Origin: Climacteris rufus
Lineage: Eukaryota > Chordata > Aves > Passeriformes > Climacteridae
Direction: 5' to 3'
Assembly: GCA_013398175.1 (NCBI GenBank)
Contig: VZRZ01008555.1
Span: forward strand, 3,215,633-3,279,632
DNA: 64,000 nucleotides
This document shows positions 13,701 to 25,700 of the stretch, in pieces (position 1 is the first letter of the stretch; each line of letters opens with the position of its first letter). The position numbers were made by a program, and so were the translations under genes. Below the pieces are notes generated by a model, which worked only from the letters and a program-made list of their open reading frames with translations, ran no database searches and had not been told where the DNA came from.

Positions 13701-16700
13701 GCACTTTCAGCCTACAGTGGCCACTGAACTACTTGCACTCTGCTTTGTCACCTCCCTGCTTTTCAGTAAAGACATACAAAGCACTTGTGTTTGTCATTCT
13801 CTAATACCCTTCAAAATTTTCCCTTTAAATGCATAGTGCAATCAAATTCTCTCACAATCCCTTAAAAATAAAAGAAATTTTAAAAATCAGAATGGCACAG
13901 TTTATTCCAGACAAATTAATCATATGACCAGTCCCTCACAATATGTTGTACAGAGTCAACTAACAGATATTTTTGGGTAGATTTAATCACAATATATACT
14001 AGTAGAAGAGCCTGCATTTCTGTACAAATGCAGTCTTCATGACACTGCTACGAGGAATGAGGAATTTCAGGTTGTTCATCAATTATCCTTTGAGATATAA
14101 AATTAAAATAATGAATTATTCAGCTATATGTATACCCATATTACTGCCATTTGTCTATCACTCTTCATCAAGGTGTTCCATTACCTTCCTGAGTTATTCC
14201 CTCTTACATTTCCTAGAACTCACTATAGACTTCAACTTTGAATTCAATGAATGTACATAATTGAGAAAAGCCACTTAAAATTCTCTGAAGCAAATAAATA
14301 ATAACCAACATTGCTTCAACAATTTCATTCTTCCAGCATACAGGCACTTTTCATACTCACTATCTGAAAATTTTCTCATACTACTGGTTTCTTCTGTTTT
14401 GTACAAGTAGGGATATGACCAAACACAATGAGCCATTCTTTATGCAGGCTAAGGCCATTTTTTTTCTCATCCAAAACAGGGTGTCTAAACAAATGAACTT
14501 CTCACTCCCAAATCTTTTGCAACACTGACTTATCAATGAAAAAAATCTTCTGCTGCTAGCAGGACTGTCTATAGACTGCAAGTTACACACAAATAAGGCA
14601 CCTACAATCATTTTGCCAGCTCAAAGCTTCCTTTGTGAAAATTTTTATTACTTAAGTTCTTTTATCTACAGGTAACACAAAAGTCACAAAAGAATTCCAA
14701 AGGGATGTCTATGAATTTTAAACCTGAAATACAAAAAAAGAGACTAAGAAGAGAGTTCATCTTGATTTGTACTTTTCATGACTGGGACTATTCTGCATTA
14801 GGGAATATGCTCAAATTTGTTTTTCATCATCATTCTAGCCATTACACAATGAAAAACTCTATATTTATTAAAAGCCAAATATTATCACTTAGAAGTCTGT
14901 TAAACTTTCAACAATGATCAAAAAAGTAATTTACAAGAAATAGTTTATACCTATTTGTTCATAGCAAGAAATATATGTCACATATATACAGAAGATCACT
15001 ATGATTACACTGGCAAATGTCCCACTGCACATTAGACAGTTCACTGCACCACTGCTGAACAGCCAGCACAGACAGGCAGAATCAAGGAAGAGAAGTGGAC
15101 TTTGGCAGCTGGGGAAACCTATCACAGACTCATCATATGATTACAAACAGGTGGCTTAAACCAAGATTCACAAATGCAGTGCTCCTATTTATACAGCTGT
15201 TCTCTAGGCATTCAAATTCCCATTGTATAAATCCTTGATATGTAGGTGCTAAATTTACAGAGCTATTTCAATGCCTCTGAGTGCCCCATCTACATAACAC
15301 ACAGAAACACTTAGTTCACAAGAGCATTTCATGAGTGTGTTAGAGATTACAATTGATTGAACTGAATTATAGGATCCTAGAATACCAGATTGGAAGGGAC
15401 CACAAGAATCACCCAATCCAACCTTTCCTGGCAAAAGCACAGTCTAGACAAATCGCCCAGCACCCTGTCCAGCTGAATCTTAAAAGTGTGCAATACTGGG
15501 GAATCCACCACCACCCTGGGGAGATTATTCTAATGTTTGATTGTTCTCATTGTCAAAAATTTTCTTCTTATGTCTAATTGGAATCTCCCCAGTAGTACCT
15601 TGCACCCATATGTTCCTTTTTTTCAAGGAATTATATGGAGTCTCTATTTACCCTTTAAATACTGGAACATGGTGATAAGGTCTGCCCTGAACTTTCTTTT
15701 CTCAAGACTGAACAAACCCAGTTCTCTCAGCCTTTCCTCATATGGCAGGCTGCCCAGTCCTTTTATCATCTTTGTGCCCTCTTCTGGATCCTCTCCAGCC
15801 TCAGCCTTTTTTTGCAGAGCAGGGATCAAAACTGAACACAGCGTTCCAGATGTGGCCTGACAAGTGCAGAGCAGAATGGGACAATGACTTCTTTCTCTCT
15901 GCTGGTGATGCCCCTGTTGACCAGCATCCTGTTGGTTTTCTTTGCTGCAGCAGCACAATGTTCACTCATATTGTGCTGTTGTCCCTCAGGGCCCCCAGCT
16001 CCCTTTCCCAGAGCTGCTCCCCAGACAAGCAGATCCCAGTCTGTGCTGCACTCCTGGACTTTGCTTGCCCAGGACCTTAGCCCTGCCCTTGTTGAACTTC
16101 ACAAGGTTCCTGTCAGCCCACTCTTCCAGCCTATCCAGGTCTTCCTGCAGGGTCATGCTCTCTTCCAAAGTGTCCACTTCTCCACTCAGTTTGACCCCAT
16201 CTTCCAGATCACTTACGAAGATATTAAAATACACTGGGCCCAACATCGAGCCCTGGGGTACTCCACTTGTGATGGGCTGCCAGTTTGAAGAGGAACCATT
16301 TATCACTACATGGCTGAGAGTGCAGCTTCTCAGCCACTTCTCCATACACTGAACAAACCACTTGTCTAGACCATCACACACCAGTTTCTCCAGAAGAAGG
16401 CCACAGGAAACTGTATTGAAAGCCTTGAAGAAATCCAGGTAGACGATGTCCACCCCCCACTTCCCATCAACCAAGCAGACTATTTTGTCATAGAAGGCAA
16501 TCAGGGTTGTCAAGCACCATTGCTCTTGGGGAATCCATGCTGGCTTTTCACAATCACCTGCCTCATCTGACTTGTGATAATCCACAGAAGGATTATACAG
16601 AGAGAGATATTTTGCTTTTCTAACTGCATGTCTGCACACCCTGGCAATGTTCATGTAGTTTTCAACAGGTGTTCATCTGCTTTTTCCATCTCTGTTACAG

Positions 16701-19700
16701 TTCTGTTTTGGTTTCAAGCACACTCAGAAGTTCACAGTTAGGCCAAGGGGATGTTTTGTGCTGCTCACTTCCCTTATCTTTAAAGGGATGAACTGCTTTT
16801 GAGCTTCCAGGAGAATGTTCTTGAAAAACTCCCAGCACTGACTAGCTCCTCTATCCTCCATGGAATCCCTCCCAGCTGAGCTCTGAGTGAGTGTAGTGGT
16901 TTGACTCTGGCCAGGTGCCAGGTGCCCACTAAGCTGCTCTATTGCTCCCTTTCCCAAAGGGACAGGGGAGAGGACAAGATGAATCAGTGGGTTGAGATAA
17001 GGCTGTTTTTATTGAAGCTACAGAAAAGCAAAAGCAGGGTCTGCGAGCACATAAGCAAGAGAAGGAAAGTCAATCTCTACTTCCCATCAGCAAGCGATGT
17101 TCAGGCACATCCCGGGAAGCAGGGCCTCAGCGTAGTGGTTCTGTCGGAAGGCAGACATTACAGAGTGCCCCCCCCTCCTCCTCTCTCTCCTGGCTTTTAT
17201 ATCTGAGCTGATGTTATATGGTATGGAATATCCCTTTGGTTCCTTTGGGTCAGTTGGCCTGCTTGTTTTCCCTCCTGAGGTCTTGCCCACTCCCTGCCCC
17301 TTGATGGGGGAGAATGTTGGAGGGACAGTGCTGCTCAGCAGTAGCCAAAACACAGTGCTGCTCAGCAGTTCTGTTGACCTGAAGTTTGCTTAAGCAACCC
17401 AAATGTTGCTTCACTGGCCTTATCACCTTGGTTTGGAGGTCAATAGCAGATGCCTACAACTCCCCTTGGAGGCAACTCCTCTGACCTTGACCCAGAGCAT
17501 TCAAAAGGGCCTCCATGATCACCACAGATGACTATTATACATTCAAGGTTCTCCTTAACATAGAGCACAATTCCTCCTCCTCTTCTTCCCTGTCTTTATA
17601 AAACAGCCTATAGCCATACATCACAATTCTGCAGCCACATGAGCCATCCCACCACATTTTAGTTATTCCTATGATATAGTAACTTCCCAGCTGCACAAGG
17701 AGCTCCAGTTCCTCATGTTTCCCAGTTGGATGTGATGACGTGAGCACTGTCAGTTTGGACCCAACCCCTCAAACTCTTCACTTCAAACCAGCCTCACCAC
17801 GTTGGCCAACCTGCTGTCAAAGATTCCCTTGCCTCTTCCAGACAGGTGGATCCCACCCCTCCATAACAGGCTATAGTCATCAAACAATGTCCCATTGTTG
17901 TAAAAGCCCAAACCCTCATGATGGCATCAGCCACAAAGTCTGAAGTTAACTCTCATCATACATCTATTTCTGGCTGCACCCTTTCCTCTAACTGGTGAAA
18001 TGGAGGAAAAAAGACAGCAATACTTTTCATTAGGACTCCCAGGGCTCTGTAGTTTTCCCTGATTTTAGTTTATGCTGAACTGCTTTATAGTCACTATCAT
18101 AAGAACACCTAAACACTAAACTTGTCTACGCTCTAAAACAAGTTTTTGTTAGAAAGGGTGCAACAAACTTATAAATTGTGTCCAAGTTAATCAAAATAAT
18201 TATTTTTCAGATAGAAGAAAACTTTTAATTTTATTCTAAGCATATGAAATGCTACACTGTAAGCCTTTAATCCTAAAAATAGTGTGATTGCCAGTCAGCC
18301 AGAAATTTAGAATGCATCCAGAAGCTCCTACGCAGCACTTGCCAAGAATGTCAAGACTTTGAAAAATCACGTATATTATAACAGTCAAGACAAACTAATC
18401 TGTAACACAAGCACATAGAACACACTCTGATTATTCAGTATTGTGATGCCTGGCAGTGTCACTGTAGTTCAGCTTCCTTCTGTATTTTCTTTATAATCCA
18501 AATTTGAAGAAACGTTTCAGCTAAATGTGCACATCCTAGTCTACATGCCTTAAAAAATACAGTTTAATGTGTTTGGGGATTATGACACTAAGTGACTTGA
18601 GAATATGAAGGGAAATGGACAGTGCTGTTTAAGTAAACAATTTCATACTGTTCTCATGACTGAAATCCAGAGGTATCCATATAATCTCAGACCAGAGTAA
18701 TGAGACCTCCTTCATGAGGGGTTTGGATCAGCTATATTCCATTCATGTGAAACAAAACACATTGAGTTTATATGCCTATTTTTTTGCCTCTAGTTATTTA
18801 ATTATGTTATGTTTTCACTATATGAATAAATCTCATTGGTTGATCTTTAGACCATCAGGTATCCCTGCAGCCAGGGCTAAATTTCAATTGTTATTGAATA
18901 CTTGGAGTCCTAACTCTTCAATCATTTATAATGCTCTTACTCTACTAGTAATCACTCTCCTTCCACTTTTAGTTATTGGAAGAGTTGAGAAAACATTCTG
19001 TAAAGACATTACTAGTCTGAAAGCATATTCTATTTAGGCCTTTCTGTTGCTTGGAAAATTTAAATCACAGAATCAGTCAGGTTGGAAGAGACCACAGTGG
19101 GTCAGTAGGCCCAACCTCCCTGCTCAAGAAAGGTCATGCTAGAGCACATTGCACAGAATTTGTGTCCAGATAATTCTTGAGTATCTCCAGTGAGGGAGAC
19201 TCCACAGCCTCTCTGGGCAAGCTGTTCCTGTATGTGGTCACCCACAGAGCAAAGAAGTTTTTCCTGACGTTCCAGTGGAACTTTCTGTGTGTCAGTTTTT
19301 GCCCACTGCCTCCTGTTCTAATGGTTGGCACTACCAAGAGCCTGGCTTCCTCACCTTTACAACCACCCTTTAGATATTTAAGTACATTGATGAGGTCCCC
19401 TCTTAGCCACCTCTTCTTGAGGCTGAACAGGCCCAGGCCCCCTCATCCTTTCCTCATAAGAGATTCTCCAGACCCTTGACCAACTTAGTACCTCTCTGCT
19501 GGACAATGGCTTAAGTTGGACAAAAAAGTCAAGAAGGAATGCTTTTCAAACTTCTGCTGTGTGTTAGGGACAAATACTGTTTGCTGTAACACCATTTCAC
19601 ACAGTCTTATGCCAGCACACACACTCAAACTAGAAAGAGGCAAGAGGAAGAAAAAGGTTGGTGGGAGTCTTGTGAGAAGACAGAATTAACAACAAGCAAA

Positions 19701-22700
19701 CGTTGTAAGATCATATTTTGTTTTAGTGAGTTCAGATGAATGCCAGAACCTTGTCATACTTCATCTCTCAAGATGCAAAGACAACAAGGGCAGACTGAAA
19801 AAGGATAGGGGAAAAAAAAAACCAACAGACACCATCATGAGAAAAACATTCTACTTGAAGCAGCATCAACTGTAAAGGACACCTACAAGAGGGAGATGCA
19901 GTCTTGTCATAGTTCATAGTGAATTATAGACTTAGTAGGTAAAGACATTAGTCTTGAACATTTCAGTTGTTGGTTTATCAAACTATTTTCAGTCTATATG
20001 AAGGCTCTACCATATGGATCAGATATTTCTATTATAACTGAAAGCAATTATTAGGTTAGCCTTCAGCTGCCAGTAAACTGAAATCAGTGACACAGCCAAA
20101 AAAACAGCAGTGTACCCCTAAGTTATTGGTGCCCATGTAAGAGAAGATATTTTTATGAGATCATGAACACATTACCACACCTTTTAGTCATTATTTTCAC
20201 ATGATACAGACATGCTACACTTCTGCAATGACTGAGTTAGTTTCTCCAATTATTTAAACAGTGAAGTAGTAAAGCCTGTAATTGCAATTGCGTATAAAAA
20301 AGTGAAAACATGTCTCCTATAAAATCTGTGACTGCAAAAACAAATGGACAAAGATTTTAATCCAAAGGAATAGTTATTAATCATGGCCCAAAGCACACTG
20401 GACCACTGCAAAACCATGAGACTGGGTTAAGAAGGCAGAGAGGGAAACCTCAGATAATCAGAACTGCTGTTAAGTAGCCAACAGCTTTGCCCTTTGTTTT
20501 GTTAGCCTCAGAGATGTTTTATGAAGTGGTAATGCAGGTAATTCTAATTCTATGTGAATGATGAAGCATGGGGTAGGTTTTTCTTCTCAAGGGCCACTTC
20601 AACCTTATATAGACTGACTCCTAACTGATGATCAGCTTGAAGGAGAAAGCATAGGAGGGCAATGGTTATCAAGACCCAAGAGGATAAAGTCCTGAGTAAC
20701 TTCATCTGCTCCCACTGCTGACCCTGCCTTGAGCAGGAGGCTGGGTCAGAGACCGTGATGTCCCTCATTCTATGAACTTCTTCAATTTATTTAACTATTA
20801 ACAGTTTATTAATTGTTAATTTTCTGAAAATAAATGAGATGAAGAAAATACATAATTTCTTTTATTACAGTTTGCAGTCAAGTCACACCATATGTATGTT
20901 CCAAGTATAAAACAGAAGTGTTTAACAGCTCTTTGTCCTAAACAAGGAAATTTTCCTCAAATAATCCAAATCCTTCCTAGGACTTGTGAGAGGGGAGAGT
21001 TGCACAAGGAGAATACCACGGATGCAGGTTGAAGCAGGCCCTACTGAAAGAAATTACATTGCAACAATGAATGCTGGAGCACAACTGAGATACTTCCACA
21101 TGGGATAAATGCAATAATTATACTTTTGCACATAGTTCCATCTGTACAGCATCTATGTATCTCCACATAGCAAGTTATAAAATATTGCTGCATTTAAGGA
21201 GCTGTAGTAAAAGCCTTGCACTTTGAAATCCCAATATTTTCATTTAATAGTAAGAACATGTACCTCCTACACAAACTTGTTAATTCCTAAAATGTTCATT
21301 TAAATAGCAGATTCTGGTGCACTGTAAGCATCACAGTTAAGTCAGATTTTTCTTACCACTCTAGCTACAAAACTATTTACTCCCAAACACACATTTTTAA
21401 GTTGCAGAGGCCTGTAACTATAAGAGCAGATGTGTCATCTCAACTTTTAGTACAGGTGGCAGAGATTACAGAAAAAATGAGCATTTTTATTAAACATGCC
21501 AAACATTTATAAACATAATTTGAAATAAATAACTAGAAAATTACAGGAGAACATCTGAGAAGAAAGGTGTCAAAACAATAAATTACTTAAATAACCATAT
21601 GCTACAATAGTCACTGCAATTTGCTGTGGGAAAACATCAGTAAAAAAGCCTCCACATGTGAATGATCCAAACTGCTTAGTCAAAGAAGGTCAGGAGTTAT
21701 GCAAAGCACCCAGATTTAGCCACAGTTTTAAAATTATGTGTCTGGACTCTCACACCCCTCTCCTCTCTGTGCAGTTTCTATGACTTGTTTTAAAGGCTTT
21801 TAAATTTGGGGGGGGGGCAGACACTAAAAGGGGAATATGACACACAAGAAAACAAAACACACACACTTTACTAGAGCAAGAACTAGAAGCTTAAATTCCT
21901 ACCAGAAAAATCTGAGAGCAAGTAGGGCAGGCAGAACAAAAAGCACATCCCTCCCTTTGTTCATTGTGTCCTTGGCAGACAGGCCTGTACTTCCAGCCAA
22001 GTTCAGTATTTTCTGAACAGTGGCAGACTCTGCCCAACCAGCCCAGTCCCTCAGAAGCTCTGCTGTCCCCTCTGAGGGCTGGCTGCCTGTTCCCAGCTCC
22101 TCACCACAGCCCTGCAGCCTGTCCACGAGCCCCAGGCACCAGCAGCTGCCTCTGCAACTCTCCTTTGGCACACTCCAGCAATTCCTCAGTCCCTTAACCC
22201 CTAAGCAAGCTCTCATGGGAAGAAGTAATTTGTGTTTCCATACTAGAGATCCACCTATCCTTGTCTTAAAAGGAAGAACCTAGTCACAATGCACATTGTT
22301 CACTGCTGTTGATTTTGATACTTCTTAGGCAATTTTTGTTTTACATAAAGGATCAAGCCCATGGCTTGCTTAACACAGTACCCTTGTCAGGAAGAGATAC
22401 ATCAGAAGCAGTTGTGAGAACCCCATGGCACAGTAGCTCAGACTAGGAAATACCTGGTTAGAAGTATTTTCTTTCACAGTGAAAGAAGGAGTTCCATTAG
22501 GACACTTTTTAATAAGGCAAAAACCAGGCAAGCATAACAAGAAATAATGCAAGGAATACAGCTCAAAAACACTCAGATTAGAATCAACACGGTGATTGCC
22601 AGAATCCAGTTTAACAGAAAACATTTTCTGATTCTTGGAATCTTCCACAAAAGCATCCAATCTTGATTTTGAAATACATCTAATTAAACAGCTTATTGCT

Positions 22701-25700
22701 TTAACCATGGGAAATACTATATCTGTGCTATATCAGAAGCTAAGATGAACTAAAATATGTCCCTTTGAAAGTTTATCTCAAGAAGAATTTATCTTTGTCC
22801 CTTATAGCTGGAAAACATTTTAGATTCTGACACCTAGCATTTATAAACCTTCCAGAATCCTTTCTCTTTAATAAGGATACTGAAGCCCTTCTTGGCATTT
22901 TCCTACAGTCTTGGCCCCAGAATTCTCCATTATGAACTGAGATAGAAGGAAACCCCCGCACATTTTTACAGTGGAATTTTAAAAGTAATCTGGATTTACA
23001 TTCTTCATGAGAGGAAAATTAGTCAGCTGACTTCCTATCCTGTTCATATGCATCTCCATGGTCAGTACAAGGTAGATCCTGAAAAGTAGGTACTTGCTTA
23101 GGGCAAGAGACTATCAGGAACAAAAATACTTATTTTTAGAAATTAGTAACCCTGTTGAAGAGGACAATTCATAACTCCTGCTTTTCTCACCAGCAACAGG
23201 AACATGAAACCAAGGTTTCCATCCCAGATGCCTTTTCAGTCTCCACCCCACTGTCCAGTTTCTATAACAGAAATGGAATTTCTCTTATGTAGACAATAAG
23301 CTTTAGGCAGGTTATGATGTTACGTCTCTTCTAATTAACTTCCTCTTCAAGCCTACAAATCTATCCTTAGCACAGCCAATGTGAGGAGCAGCTGAGACAA
23401 AGTAAATTTTCTTCCTAGTCGATGGCACAGTGCTGTGTTTTGGGTTTAATACAAATAATGTTGAACACAGTGATGTTTTAGATGTTGCTGAACAGTGCTT
23501 ACCCCAAATCAAGGACTTTCCAATGTCTCATGCTCTGCCAGTGAGGAAATGCACAGGAAGTCCAGAGAGAACGTGGCCAGGACAAGAGACAAACCAGTCA
23601 CAGGAATATTCTGTACCACAGAGCATCATGCTCAGGACTGAAACTGGGGGGAACTGGCTCTGGGGACCAACCACTGCCCAGGGACAGGTGGGGCACTTGT
23701 CAGCAGGTGATGTGCAATTGTACCTGCATGGCTTTTTTCTCTCCAATTTTATTTCTCTGTCTCCCTTTATTAGTAGTACTGCAGGGTACTCAGTTGCTGG
23801 CCATGGTTAAACCACAGCACAAAGGAATGCATACAGCCAGTTTGTCTTAATACTAACATTGGGGTTGCTGGAGAGTACCCACCAATATCCAAATTGTACA
23901 AAAATATTGATGAAATACCATCAAATCATAAGGATGTATCAGATATCATCCCACTAACTCAAACATATCAAAATAAGAGCAAATATTTAAATATTTTGCT
24001 AACAGTAACTACACTAATTAAATCTTCAAGCAGATATATTATAAAAACTGCAAACATTCAGTCGATCAGAAAACTTTCGAAAAAATTTAAAAATTAAGAA
24101 AGGTTTAAAAGCCTCAGATGGAGCTGAGTTAAGTTGTGTGCAAAGCACAATTTTGGCTGTAAATAATCAACCATGAAAATCTGTAATGTAAACCAACTAT
24201 TAGGCAGCATTAGAGCAGAAAAGGATCCGTGGAAAGTCACAGAATTGCTAAACAGACAGAATAAGCCTTTTACTCTACTTAGCATTACAAATACCTCAAC
24301 CTGTTTTGAGAAGCACATCTCCAAATGACATAGAACAACTGGAAGAAGTCCAAAAGCAGCTACACAAAAAAGGAAAGAGGCCTTGAAAACACAACCTAAG
24401 AAGAGATTTAAATAGACTTGTTCAGGCTTTACTGGACTGAAAGAAGACAATATAAATAGAAGATTCCTGCAAAGGCAAGGGAATACACTTCCCTACACAG
24501 ATGAAAGGGGCTAAAACTACAGAAGATTTAGGCTAAACTAGGGCTAGATTCTTAACTATGCAAGCATAGCTAAGCACCTGTACAGATTGCCTAATAAGAC
24601 TAGAAACTCTGTAGCTTTATTATTTTTAAAGATTTCAAACTGACTTTGCTTAGAAGTCCAGATAAACTCTCAAATCCCTTTCAGCCTCCTTTGCCAGAAT
24701 TCTATATTGGATTTCATTTACCACAAAAATATTTTTTGAAATGAGAAAAAAGGAGTCTGCCTAAAAAATTCTCCAGTACGTAGATGAAGAGACATCTGTA
24801 TTTAAAGTATTTATCATTTAAAGTCTGTTAAGAGCTCAGATGCAGTAGGCAGGAAAAACAGCTGTGGGAGCCAGTCAAGATACTGATGATCTGGCAAGAC
24901 AAACTCAAGTACAGGAATGAGACACACCCACGGGAGCTGTTTTTGTGTCATACCATTCTAGTACTACTCAAATTTCTTTTAAATGCTTCCAATCTTGTCA
25001 AACCAAGGTTACATTTGCTGAAAAGATTTCACATTACAGTCATGTACTTGGTTTTGAACATATTCCATATGTTAAACTTTGATTAGGAGTTCAGCTATGC
25101 TGTGAGGGCGGACAGTCTACACCTCCCTTATCTCCAGATCAATGCAAACAAATATTTGCAAGTGAGTATGAGGCTTCAGCACCAGTAAATTCAGAAACCT
25201 GTGTTTGGTAAGAGAAGGGGAATCTACAATATTTTTTCTATCTTCTAATTTACAGATTGTTCAAATATTTTGTGTATCAAACTTTGCAATCAGTCACAGA
25301 ACACACCATTAAATGTAAAAAAAAAAGGAAAGCAGTGTAAAAAAATTGAACTGAGCTTAAGTTCTCACCCACACTTTTTTCCTTCTATATGTATTACCTT
25401 TACTCTACATGCTTGTCTCCTTGAAAAGCCAGATGTAGCATTTCTTATTAATTCCTTTGGGAAAGCAGGGACTGCAAGAAAGCAGACAGAAATCTGAAGA
25501 AATGCAGAAATCCAAAGTCTATGCTTAGAATAATGGATTTCTTAACTTCAATAAAAGGGGAAAAAATACTGAGCAAGATGCAAGTCTAGTAATAGAACTA
25601 TAATTTGATTTAGCACCATCCCAAACGAGGATATAAAGCTCATGGCCAAAGCTCTGTCAACAGCAATCCAATAAGACAAGTTCTTTCTAAAATTTTCATT

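Larger units (their letters stand above)
15369..17940 (-). mobile_element. Long decayed CR1 LINE with nested LTR
   Basis: Read on the minus strand, this has recognisable CR1 parts in order: the end of ORF1 (about 17935-17783), the start of the ORF2 endonuclease (about 17747-17385), an inserted LTR (17354-16892), the linker before reverse transcriptase (about 16890-16720), part of the reverse transcriptase (16654-15986), and the 3' untranslated tail ending at 15369 (plus strand AGGATCCTAGAATACCAGAT, then TGGAAGGGACCAC). It is the least truncated CR1 in the window, but it has frameshifts, stops and internal deletions in both the endonuclease and polymerase regions. The left boundary is clear; the right boundary (5' end) is approximate. 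Confidence 0.9.

Noticed and set aside
15742..16352. Plus-strand frames of 112 to 136 codons
   Set aside because: These are antisense shadows of the minus-strand CR1 reverse transcriptase and 3' region.
21899..22283. Frames of 77 to 105 codons on both strands in a C-rich stretch
   Set aside because: Overlapping frames on both strands with no family match. Low stop density comes from base composition.
22370..22708. 112-codon minus-strand frame
   Set aside because: It is unrecognised, lies in AT-rich intron without splice context, and is consistent with chance.
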